From an uncultured Eubacterium sp. (GTDB taxonomy: Bacteria; Bacillota; Clostridia; Lachnospirales; Lachnospiraceae): a stretch of DNA of 6,814 nt. The stretch is taken from the NCBI GenBank assembly GCA_900547255.1, contig URGC01000122.1, positions 1 through 6,814 of the forward strand. The letters run 5' to 3'. The notes under the pieces are model-generated. The model searched no databases. It was not told where the DNA came from and saw only the letters and a list, made by a program, of their open reading frames with translations. The stretch's first letter is position 1, and each line of letters begins with the position of its first letter. Below, piece by piece: positions 1-5,755 of the stretch. The position numbers and the translations under genes were made by a program.

Positions 1-8
1 TTATACAA

Positions 9-21
9 TGGTATGATACTA
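9..21. promoter_or_regulatory. Candidate operator: imperfect palindrome upstream of uxaB
   Basis: The 13-base site TGGTATGATACTA reads as two half-sites, TGGTAT and ATACTA, around a central G. Five of the six positions are symmetric. It abuts a -10-like TACAAT at 4-9, so a bound repressor could block a promoter whose -35 box would lie outside the window. GntR-family and LacI-family regulators often control hexuronate genes through short palindromes of this kind, but the sequence does not identify the regulator. Short palindromes are common in AT-rich DNA, so this is only a candidate. Confidence 0.25.
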
Positions 22-115
22 AAAACAAGTGTGATGTGGCAAGTTTATTTCTACAATTATGCATGTATTTTTAAATCACTACACTGGTGAAAAAAGGGTA
101 TATCCCTAATAGAAG

Positions 116-121
116 AAGGAG
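116..121 (+). promoter_or_regulatory. Ribosome binding site of uxaB (decides the start)
   Basis: AAGGAG lies 7 nt before the ATG at 129. The longer in-frame GTG start at 87 has no Shine-Dalgarno sequence in front of it and would add a 14-residue Arg/Lys-rich tail absent from the UxaB family. The ATG at 129 is therefore preferred. Confidence 0.85.
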
Positions 122-128
122 AACAATA

Positions 129-1631
129 ATGCAAAGATTAAACAAGAGTATTACTCATGCAGTTGACAGACCTGTTAAGGTTATGCAGTTTGGTGAAGGA
201 AACTTCCTTAGAGCATTCGTAGACTATATTTTTGATGTTACTAATGAGAAGACTGATTTCAATGGTGGAGTTGTAATTGTTAAGCCTATCGAATTTGGTA
301 CACTTGAAAGATTCCATGATCAGGAATGCCAGTATACACTTCAGTTAAGAGGTTTCGAGAACGGACAGCCAAAGGAGATTACTCGTCAGATTACATCTGT
401 AGTTGATGCAGTTGCAGCTATCGAAGATTATGATAAGTATATTGAGTACGGTACAAGTGAGACACTTAGATTTATCGTTTCTAATACAACAGAAGCTGGT
501 ATTGTATATGATGAGACAGATAATGATCCTAATGCTCGTCCTCCTAAGACATACCCAGGTAAGCTTACACAGCTTCTCTATAAGAGATATCAGAAGTTCA
601 ATGGCGCAGCAGATAAGGGACTTATCTTACTTCCATGCGAGCTTATCGCTGATAACGGTATTGAGTTAAAGAAGTGCATCATGCAGTTTATAGACCTCTG
701 GAAGCTTGAAGATGGATTCAAGACATGGGTTAACGAGTGCTGTTCATTCTGTCCAACACTTGTAGACAGAATCGTTCCAGGTTATCCAAGAGATGAGGCC
801 GCTAAGCTTTGCGAAGAGTGGGGCTATGAGGATCAGCTTATCGACAGAGCAGAAGTATTCGGTCTCTGGGTTGTAGAGAGTGATTCTAACCTTCCACTTG
901 AGCAGCTTGAGAAGGAACTTCCATTCAAGGAAGCTGGACTTAATGTAGTATTTACTAAGGATCATCATCCATACAAGGAAAGAAAGGTTAGAATCCTTAA
1001 TGGTTCTCATACATCATTCGTACTTGCATCATTCCTTGCAGGTAATGACAACGTAGAGAACTCAATGAAGGATCCTACTATCAGACAGTACATGGAAGAG
1101 ACTTTATATGATGAGGTTATTCCTACACTTTCACTTTCTAAGGAAGACTGCGAAGAATTCGCTAAGGCTGTTATCGACAGATTCCTTAACCCATTCGTAG
1201 ACCACAGATTATTAAGCATCTCACTTAACTCTGTATCTAAGTGGGAAGCAAGATGTATGCCTTCATTCTTAGGATATGTTGACAAGTTCGGCAAGCTTCC
1301 TAAGTACCTTACATTCTCTATTGCAGCTCTTATGTCTTTCTATACATCACAGACAGAAGCAGAGTTCAATGGTGGTATTGTATTAAAGGGTAACAGAAAT
1401 GGTGAAGAGTACAATATCACAGATGATAAGGCTGTACTTGATTTCTTCAAGGACAATTCAGGTAAGTCACCAGCAGAGTTTACACATGCTTACTTAAGCA
1501 ATACTAAGTTCTTCGGTGGTAATGACCTTACTAAGGTTGCTGGTCTTGAGGATGCTATCACAGCATACATAACAGATATCAGAACAAGAGGAATGAGAGC
1601 TGTTGTTACAGATTTAGTTAACAACAAGTAA
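129..1631 (+). CDS. uxaB: Tagaturonate reductase (altronate oxidoreductase)
   Basis: This cytosolic NADH-dependent enzyme reduces D-tagaturonate to D-altronate, the second step of D-galacturonate breakdown. The protein is 500 residues (E. coli UxaB is about 483) and can be followed against UxaB over its whole length. The N-terminal nucleotide-binding segment contains QFGEGNFLRAF (20-30), followed by VSNTTEAGI (117-125), and FCPTLVDRIVPGYPRDE (207-223). The mannitol-dehydrogenase-family active-site segment is KERKVRILNGSH (283-294). By family analogy the catalytic Lys, Asn and His are K286, N291 and H294, which keep the K-x4-N-x2-H spacing. The start is the ATG at 129, which has AAGGAG 7 nt upstream. 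It is the first gene of a uxaB-uxaA-kdgK-aldolase group, with 85 nt to uxaA and a strong hairpin in between. The related mannonate/fructuronate oxidoreductase UxuB is less likely, because altronate dehydratase follows directly. Confidence 0.95.
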   Translation: MQRLNKSITHAVDRPVKVMQFGEGNFLRAFVDYIFDVTNEKTDFNGGVVIVKPIEFGTLERFHDQECQYTLQLRGFENGQPKEITRQITSVVDAVAAIEDYDKYIEYGTSETLRFIVSNTTEAGIVYDETDNDPNARPPKTYPGKLTQLLYKRYQKFNGAADKGLILLPCELIADNGIELKKCIMQFIDLWKLEDGFKTWVNECCSFCPTLVDRIVPGYPRDEAAKLCEEWGYEDQLIDRAEVFGLWVVESDSNLPLEQLEKELPFKEAGLNVVFTKDHHPYKERKVRILNGSHTSFVLASFLAGNDNVENSMKDPTIRQYMEETLYDEVIPTLSLSKEDCEEFAKAVIDRFLNPFVDHRLLSISLNSVSKWEARCMPSFLGYVDKFGKLPKYLTFSIAALMSFYTSQTEAEFNGGIVLKGNRNGEEYNITDDKAVLDFFKDNSGKSPAEFTHAYLSNTKFFGGNDLTKVAGLEDAITAYITDIRTRGMRAVVTDLVNNK

Positions 1632-1647
1632 TTATTGGTCTTATAAT
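1618..1647 (+). promoter_or_regulatory. Candidate internal promoter for uxaA
   Basis: TTAACA (1618-1623, 5/6 match to the -35 consensus) and a perfect TATAAT (1642-1647) are separated by 18 nt. The -35 box lies inside the last codons of uxaB. A start near 1654 would place the hairpin at 1669-1694 in the uxaA leader. The region is AT-rich, so a chance match is possible. Confidence 0.4.
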
Positions 1648-1668
1648 TAATTATCACAGATGTATATT

Positions 1669-1698
1669 GAGCGGATGCTTTAGTTCATCCGCTCTTTT
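1669..1698 (+). terminator. Intrinsic terminator-like hairpin between uxaB and uxaA
   Basis: A perfect 9-bp stem, GAGCGGATG (1669-1677) with CATCCGCTC (1686-1694), has an 8-nt loop and is followed directly by TTTT (1695-1698). The U-tract is short, and the uxaA ribosome binding site begins only 7 nt later, so termination is probably partial. The hairpin may attenuate read-through into uxaA, protect the 3' end of the uxaB mRNA, or both. No promoter fits between the hairpin and the uxaA start. Confidence 0.7.
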
Positions 1699-1716
1699 AA
1701 TGAAAAGGAGGCAGAC

Positions 1717-3204
1717 ATGCAGGATTTTATCAAGATTAACAAAGATGATAATGTTGCAGTAGCTTTGAAGCCAATCGCTAAGGGAACAACTCTTAATGTT
1801 GCAGGTACAGAAGTTACAACTATTGAGGATATTCCTCAGGGACATAAGTTTGCAATCAAGCCTGTTAAGAAGGGTGATGAGGTTGTAAAGTATGGTTTTA
1901 GAATCGGATATGCCCAGGCAGATGTTGAGGTTGGTGGATGGATTCATACACACAACTTAAAGACTGCACTTGGAGAACTTCTTGAATACACATACAATCC
2001 AGAAGGACATGAGGATGTTAAGCCAACAGAAGAGGCATATTTTGATGGATATATGAGAGAGAACGGCAAGGTTGGTGTCCGTAATGAAGTATGGATTATT
2101 CCAACAGTTGGATGCGTTAACTCAATCGCAAGAGCAATCGAAGCTACAGCAAGAGCTAACAAGCCAGAGGGTGTAGATGAGGTTGTTGCTTTTCCACATC
2201 CATATGGATGTTCACAGACAACAGAGGATCAGGAGAATACAAGAACAGTTCTTGCTGACCTTATCAACCATCCTAATGCTGGTGCAGTACTTGTACTCGG
2301 ACTTGGATGTGAGAACAGCCGTATCGAAGTATTAAAGGATTATATCGGTGAGGTTAATCCTGACAGAGTTAAGTTCCTTCAGGTACAGGATGTTGAGAAT
2401 GAGCAGGAAGAGGCTGCTAAGCTTATGGAAGAGCTTATGGCTTATGCTGCTACATTTAAGCGTGAGAAGGTTAGTGCAAAGCATCTGATTATTGGTATGA
2501 AGTGTGGTGGTTCAGATGGACTTTCAGGAATCACTGCTAATCCTACAGTTGGTCTGTTCTCAGATATGCTTGTATCTAAGGGTGGTACAACAATCCTTAC
2601 AGAGGTTCCAGAGATGTTCGGTGCTGAGACAATTCTTATGAATCGTTGTGCTAACAAGGAACTCTTTGAGAAGACAGTCCACCTTATCAATGATTTCAAG
2701 GAATATTTTATCAAGAATGGTCAGGAAATCTACGAGAATCCTTCACCAGGTAACAAAGATGGTGGAATCACAACACTTGAGGACAAGTCTTTAGGATGTA
2801 CACAGAAATCTGGTTCATCACTTGTAAAGGGCGTTCTTGCATATGGTGAGCAGGTTAAAGAAAAAGGTCTTAACCTTTTAAGTGCTCCTGGTAATGACTT
2901 AGTTGCTTCAACAGCATGTGCTGCTTCGGGTGCACAGATGGTATTATTCACAACAGGACGTGGAACACCATTCGCATCACCAGTTCCAACAGTCAAGATT
3001 GCTACTAACTCAAGACTTGCCGGCAACAAGGGCAACTGGATAGATTTCAATGCAGGAAGAATCGTTACAGATGACCTTCCAATGGAAGATGCAGCTAAAG
3101 AATTATTCCAGCTTGTATTAGATGTTGCATCTGGTAAGAAAGTTAAGGCTGAGATTGCCGGATTCCATGACCTTGCAATATTTAAGCAGGGTGTAACACT
3201 GTAA
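1717..3204 (+). CDS. uxaA: Altronate dehydratase
   Basis: This enzyme dehydrates D-altronate to 2-keto-3-deoxy-D-gluconate; the family is iron-dependent and cytosolic. At 495 residues the protein matches the usual full length of UxaA. An N-terminal SAF domain (about 8-85) ends in GGWIHTHNL (73-81). The catalytic part carries the hallmark blocks of the altronate/galactarate dehydratase family: GYMRENGKVGVRN (111-123), HPYGCSQ (161-167), GLGCEN (195-200), KCGGSDGLSGITANP (262-276), TEVPEMFGAE (295-304), a block around SLGCTQKSGS (358-367), and TTGRGTPFASPVPTVKIATN (412-431). The start ATG has AGGAGG (1706-1711) 5 nt upstream. Galactarate dehydratase (GarD) is the main alternative; the neighbouring uxaB and kdgK favour altronate. 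No truncation or frameshift is visible. Confidence 0.96.
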   Translation: MQDFIKINKDDNVAVALKPIAKGTTLNVAGTEVTTIEDIPQGHKFAIKPVKKGDEVVKYGFRIGYAQADVEVGGWIHTHNLKTALGELLEYTYNPEGHEDVKPTEEAYFDGYMRENGKVGVRNEVWIIPTVGCVNSIARAIEATARANKPEGVDEVVAFPHPYGCSQTTEDQENTRTVLADLINHPNAGAVLVLGLGCENSRIEVLKDYIGEVNPDRVKFLQVQDVENEQEEAAKLMEELMAYAATFKREKVSAKHLIIGMKCGGSDGLSGITANPTVGLFSDMLVSKGGTTILTEVPEMFGAETILMNRCANKELFEKTVHLINDFKEYFIKNGQEIYENPSPGNKDGGITTLEDKSLGCTQKSGSSLVKGVLAYGEQVKEKGLNLLSAPGNDLVASTACAASGAQMVLFTTGRGTPFASPVPTVKIATNSRLAGNKGNWIDFNAGRIVTDDLPMEDAAKELFQLVLDVASGKKVKAEIAGFHDLAIFKQGVTL

Positions 3205-3216
3205 TTAAATAAGTAG

Positions 3217-3246
3217 ATTGAATTATATCAATTTATGTGATAATAT
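3217..3246 (+). promoter_or_regulatory. Candidate internal promoter/operator before kdgK
   Basis: The uxaA-kdgK spacer (83 nt) has no terminator hairpin. It contains TTGAAT (3218-3223) as a possible -35 box. Two -10 options follow: TG-extended GATAAT (3239-3244, 15-nt spacing) or TAATAT (3241-3246, 17-nt spacing). The inverted repeat ATTGA-N6-TCAAT (3217-3232) overlaps the -35 box and could be an operator. An exact tandem 8-mer, TGATAATA twice, covers 3238-3253. The region is highly AT-rich, so confidence is modest. Confidence 0.35.
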
Positions 3247-3271
3247 GATAATATATAAAAAATATCTTTTT

Positions 3272-3276
3272 GGAGG
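3272..3276 (+). promoter_or_regulatory. Ribosome binding site of kdgK (decides the start)
   Basis: GGAGG lies 11 nt before the ATG at 3288, a slightly long spacing. The longer frame beginning with TTG at 3270 would start inside this Shine-Dalgarno sequence and is therefore not the translation start. Confidence 0.8.
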
Positions 3277-3287
3277 TAATTAAACTA

Positions 3288-4385
3288 ATGGATTTAAATT
3301 TAAAGCCAGAAGGCACTTATGCATTTGATGCCGTATCATTAGGAGAGGTAATGCTTCGTCTTGATCCAGGTGAAGGTCGTATCCGTACAGCAAGAAACTT
3401 CAGAGCATGGGAAGGCGGCGGAGAGTATAACGTTGTTCGTGGTCTTCGTAGATGCTTTGGTCTTAAGACAGCAGTTCTTACAGCATTTGCTGATAACGAA
3501 GTTGGTAAGCTTATGGAAGACTTCATCCTTCAGGGCGGTGTTGATACATCTCTCATCAGCTGGAAGAAGACAGATGGTATCGGTCGTATCTGCCGTAATG
3601 GTATCAACTTTACAGAGAGAGGATTTGGTATCCGTGGCGCTGTAGGTTGTTCAGATCGTGCTAACACAGCTATTTCACAGGCTAAGCCAGAAGATTTCGA
3701 TTTCGAATACATCTTCGGTACACTTGGTGTTCGTTGGTTACATACAGGCGGTATCTATGCTGCATTATCAGAGCAGTCATGTGAGACAGTTCTTGCAGCT
3801 ATCAAGACAGCTAAGAAGTATGGTACAATCGTATCTTACGACCTTAACTACCGTCCATCTATGTGGTCAGCTATCGGTGGCTTAGAGAAGGCTCAGGAAG
3901 TTAACAAGGAAATCGCTAAGTATGTTGATGTTATGATCGGTAACGAGGAAGACTTCACAGCTTGCCTTGGTTTCCAGATTGAGGGTAACGATGAGAACCT
4001 TAAGACTCTTAACATTGATGGTTACAAGAAGATGATCAACGAAGCTGTTAAGACATATCCTAACTTCAAGGCAGTTGCTACAACTCTTCGTACAGTTAAG
4101 ACAGCTACAGTTAATGATTGGTCAGCTCTTTGCTGGGCAGGTGGAGAAATCTACAAGGCTAAGCAGTATGACGGACTTGAAATCATGGATAGAGTTGGTG
4201 GCGGTGATTCATTCGCTTCAGGTCTTGTATATGGTCTTATGACATTTGAAGATGCTGAGAAGGCTGTTAACTACGGTGCAGCTCACGGTGCATTAGCTAT
4301 GACAACTCCTGGTGATACAACAATGGCTTCTAAGAAGGAAGTTGAAGCTATCATGGGTGGAGCTGGCGCAAGAGTTCAGAGATAA
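3288..4385 (+). CDS. kdgK: 2-keto-3-deoxygluconate kinase (PfkB family)
   Basis: This kinase phosphorylates KDG with ATP to give 2-keto-3-deoxy-6-phosphogluconate, the substrate of the next gene's product. It is a 365-residue ribokinase/PfkB-fold protein. Visible motifs are the N-terminal sugar-binding signature GGGEYNV (43-49), DLNYRPSMW (185-193, the DxNxRxxxW form common in KDG kinases), NEEDF (219-223), and the C-terminal signature DRVGGGDSFASG (301-312) with D307 as the likely catalytic base. The second position of the usual GAGD is Gly here (GGGD). The protein is about 55 residues longer than E. coli KdgK; the extra length appears to lie around residues 100-130 and 225-285, as in long Firmicutes-type KdgK proteins. 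It sits 83 nt after uxaA and 97 nt before the aldolase. All 23 lysine codons are AAG by hand count, suggesting high expression. Another PfkB sugar kinase is possible by sequence alone; the context makes KdgK likely. Confidence 0.92.
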   Translation: MDLNLKPEGTYAFDAVSLGEVMLRLDPGEGRIRTARNFRAWEGGGEYNVVRGLRRCFGLKTAVLTAFADNEVGKLMEDFILQGGVDTSLISWKKTDGIGRICRNGINFTERGFGIRGAVGCSDRANTAISQAKPEDFDFEYIFGTLGVRWLHTGGIYAALSEQSCETVLAAIKTAKKYGTIVSYDLNYRPSMWSAIGGLEKAQEVNKEIAKYVDVMIGNEEDFTACLGFQIEGNDENLKTLNIDGYKKMINEAVKTYPNFKAVATTLRTVKTATVNDWSALCWAGGEIYKAKQYDGLEIMDRVGGGDSFASGLVYGLMTFEDAEKAVNYGAAHGALAMTTPGDTTMASKKEVEAIMGGAGARVQR

Positions 4386-4419
4386 TTATAATACTTTGGA
4401 CAAGCATTCAGTTTAATAT

Positions 4420-4452
4420 AATCCGGGCTTATCTATATGATAGGTCCGGATT
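4420..4452 (+). terminator. Long hairpin between kdgK and the aldolase gene (weak terminator or processing element)
   Basis: A continuous 14-bp stem pairs 4420-4433 with 4439-4452 around the 5-nt loop TATAT. It has two G-U wobbles and an AATCCGG/CCGGATT base. Only a very short T run follows (ATTTAAAG), so it is a poor intrinsic terminator. It may instead be an mRNA-stabilising or processing hairpin that tunes expression of the two cistrons separately. The aldolase ribosome binding site (AGGAG, 4471-4475) is 18 nt downstream and not sequestered. Confidence 0.6.
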
Positions 4453-4482
4453 TAAAGTATATCTAGCAAAAGGAGAATAATT

Positions 4483-5442
4483 ATGAACGCAGTTATTGAA
4501 GAACTTAGTAAAATAGGTATTGTACCTGTTATAGCACTTGATGATGCAAAGGATGCTGAGCCACTTGCAAAGGCTCTTATAGAAGGTGGACTTCCAGCAG
4601 CAGAGGTTACATTCAGAACAGCAGCAGCAGAGGAAGCTATTAAGATTATGTCATCTAAATTCCCTGAATTAGTAGTTGGTGCTGGTACAGTTCTTACACC
4701 AGAGCAGGCTGACAGAGCTATGAACGCTGGTGCTAAGTTTATCGTAAGCCCAGGACTTAATCCTAAGGTTGTTAAGCATTGCCTTGATAAGGGATACCCA
4801 ATTGTTCCTGGTACAAGCAATCCATCAGATGTTGAGGTCGCTATCGAGTTAGGTCTTGATGTTGTTAAATTCTTCCCAGCAGAAGCTGCAGGCGGACTTA
4901 ACATGATTAAATCTATGGCAGCTCCATATACACAGATGAAGTTCATGCCAACAGGCGGAATCAACGCAACTAACTTAAAGTCTTACCTTGACTTCAACAA
5001 GATTGTCTGCTGTGGTGGCTCTTGGATGGTTAAGAAGGATATGGTTGCAGCAGGTGATTTCGAAGGTATCAAGAAGCTTACAAGAGAAGCTGTTGATACA
5101 ATGCTCGGATTCGAGATGCGTCATGTAGGTGTTAACATGGCTAACGCTGAAGAAGCAGAAGAGCTTGCAGATACATTAGAGAAGATGTTCAGCTTCCCTA
5201 AGAAAGTCGGCAACAGCTCAATCTTCTCTGGTACAGGATTTGAGATTATGAAGAAGCAGGGCCGTGGAACACATGGCCATATCGCTATCGCAACTAACTA
5301 TATTGAGAGAGCTATCTATCACCTTCAGAAGAGAGGCTTTGAATTCGATGAGGATTCAAGAGTTATCAAGGAAGGCAAGCTTAAGGCTATCTACTTCAAG
5401 GGCAGCTTTGGTGGATTTGATATGCACTTAGTACAGAAGTAA
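4483..5442 (+). CDS. kdgA: KDPG aldolase with C-terminal glyoxalase/VOC-like extension
   Basis: This class I aldolase cleaves 2-keto-3-deoxy-6-phosphogluconate into pyruvate and glyceraldehyde-3-phosphate, ending the galacturonate pathway; the family often also acts on 4-hydroxy-2-oxoglutarate. Residues 1-205 form a complete Eda-type barrel. EVTFRT (41-46) carries the catalytic E41 and the phosphate/substrate Arg R45. GAGTVL is at 66-71. The Schiff-base lysine is K129 in VVKFFPAEAAGG (127-138), and PTGGI is at 156-160. The protein is 319 residues, whereas E. coli Eda is about 213. The extra 105 residues (about 209-319) have two beta-alpha-beta-like halves, one starting HVGVNM (214-219) and one HGHIAIAT (264-271) and ending FDMHLVQK (312-319). 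This resembles a vicinal-oxygen-chelate fold. The ATG has AGGAG 7 nt upstream. The aldolase call is firm; the tail's identity and role are inferred. Confidence 0.93.
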   Translation: MNAVIEELSKIGIVPVIALDDAKDAEPLAKALIEGGLPAAEVTFRTAAAEEAIKIMSSKFPELVVGAGTVLTPEQADRAMNAGAKFIVSPGLNPKVVKHCLDKGYPIVPGTSNPSDVEVAIELGLDVVKFFPAEAAGGLNMIKSMAAPYTQMKFMPTGGINATNLKSYLDFNKIVCCGGSWMVKKDMVAAGDFEGIKKLTREAVDTMLGFEMRHVGVNMANAEEAEELADTLEKMFSFPKKVGNSSIFSGTGFEIMKKQGRGTHGHIAIATNYIERAIYHLQKRGFEFDEDSRVIKEGKLKAIYFKGSFGGFDMHLVQK

Positions 5443-5483
5443 TTCTGCATTGAATTATTAATACATTATATTAAAGATTTTTA

Positions 5484-5543
5484 AAGGTCTGTATGCTGAT
5501 ACATGGTTTATCTATGTGTGCATGCAGGCCTTGTTTACATTTT
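5484..5543 (+). terminator. Rho-independent terminator after the galacturonate genes
   Basis: A 13-bp stem pairs 5484-5496 (AAGGTCTGTATGC) with 5520-5532 (GCATGCAGGCCTT) and has two G-U wobbles. It is capped by a further 6-bp pairing, ATACAT (5499-5504) with ATGTGT (5514-5519), after a 2-nt bulge. The T-rich tail TTGTTTACATTTT (5531-5543) follows. It sits 41 nt after the aldolase stop codon and before a separate promoter, so it marks the end of the catabolic transcript. Confidence 0.8.
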
Positions 5544-5616
5544 ATAGCTGTTTTGTAATAAATATCCCCTATATATAGGATTTTAGTATCAAATTAATAA
5601 TATATATGGAAAAATA

Positions 5617-5645
5617 TTGAAAAATAAATAAAAATACGTTATTAT
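5617..5645 (+). promoter_or_regulatory. Sigma-A-type promoter of the secreted-protein gene
   Basis: TTGAAA (5617-5622, 5/6 match to TTGACA) and TATTAT (5640-5645, 5/6 match to TATAAT) are spaced by exactly 17 nt. The predicted start near 5652 gives a leader of roughly 100 nt before the ATG at 5756. A second possible -10, a perfect TATAAT at 5732-5737, has only TTAATA (5709-5714) as a -35 box and would leave a leader of about 12 nt. Confidence 0.55.
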
Positions 5646-5671
5646 ATTCATTAAATATGACGATAAATAGC

Positions 5672-5705
5672 ATAAGGCTTATCAGGGATAAGTCAATCAT
5701 ATAAG
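5672..5705 (+). promoter_or_regulatory. Leader with two competing stem-loops
   Basis: ATAAG-G-CTTAT (5672-5682) is a perfect inverted repeat. The same CTTAT arm also pairs with downstream sequence as GGCTTATC (5676-5683) to GATAAGTC (5687-5694), an 8-bp stem with one G-U wobble and a 3-nt loop, so the two foldings exclude each other. A third ATAAG copy occurs at 5701-5705. The second form is clearly more stable, since a 1-nt loop is not feasible in RNA. The first could instead be a DNA operator. No known riboswitch class is recognised. Confidence 0.3.
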
Positions 5706-5741
5706 AAATTAATAATTAACACTAATATAGATATAATATGT

Positions 5742-5746
5742 GGGGG
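5742..5746 (+). promoter_or_regulatory. Atypical ribosome binding site of the secreted-protein gene
   Basis: GGGGG lies 9 nt before the ATG at 5756. It can pair with the CCUCC of 16S rRNA only through a G-U wobble, so it is weaker than the AGGAG-type sites in front of the catabolic genes. Confidence 0.5.
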
Positions 5747-5755
5747 TTAAGAGTC

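Larger units (their letters stand above)
1..128 (+). promoter_or_regulatory. Leader/promoter region of uxaB
   Basis: No coding region of an upstream gene is recognisable here. There are -10-like TACAAT boxes at 4-9 and 52-57; neither has a convincing -35 box inside the window. A small hairpin with AGGG/CCCT arms (95-98 and 104-107, loop TATAT) sits just before the ribosome binding site. The transcription start cannot be fixed from the sequence. Confidence 0.4.

Noticed and set aside
87..128. Longer uxaB frame from GTG at 87, adding 14 N-terminal residues
   Set aside because: There is no Shine-Dalgarno before the GTG. A good AAGGAG sits 7 nt before the ATG at 129, and the family alignment begins near that ATG.
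3270..3287. TTG start for kdgK at 3270
   Set aside because: The TTG overlaps the GGAGG ribosome binding site that serves the ATG at 3288.
4396..4422. Possible promoter TTGGAC with TATAAT before the aldolase gene
   Set aside because: The -35 matches only 3/6, the spacing is 15 nt, and the -10 overlaps the base of the 4420-4452 hairpin. It is too weak to annotate.
4452..4964. 170-codon reverse-strand open frame over the aldolase gene
   Set aside because: It lies antisense to a clear KDPG aldolase, has a low-complexity Ser/Ala/Ile composition and no recognisable domain. It is a shadow of the real gene.
5659..5666. GACGATAA resembles the -10 of a sigma-28 (flagellar/SigD) promoter
   Set aside because: No TAAA-type -35 box occurs at the required distance upstream (about 11-16 nt), and a better sigma-A-type promoter is present at 5617-5645.
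5646..5755. Leader tested by eye for c-di-GMP, preQ1, THF and similar riboswitch cores
   Set aside because: None of the conserved core sequences of these classes is visible; only short A/T-rich stems are present.
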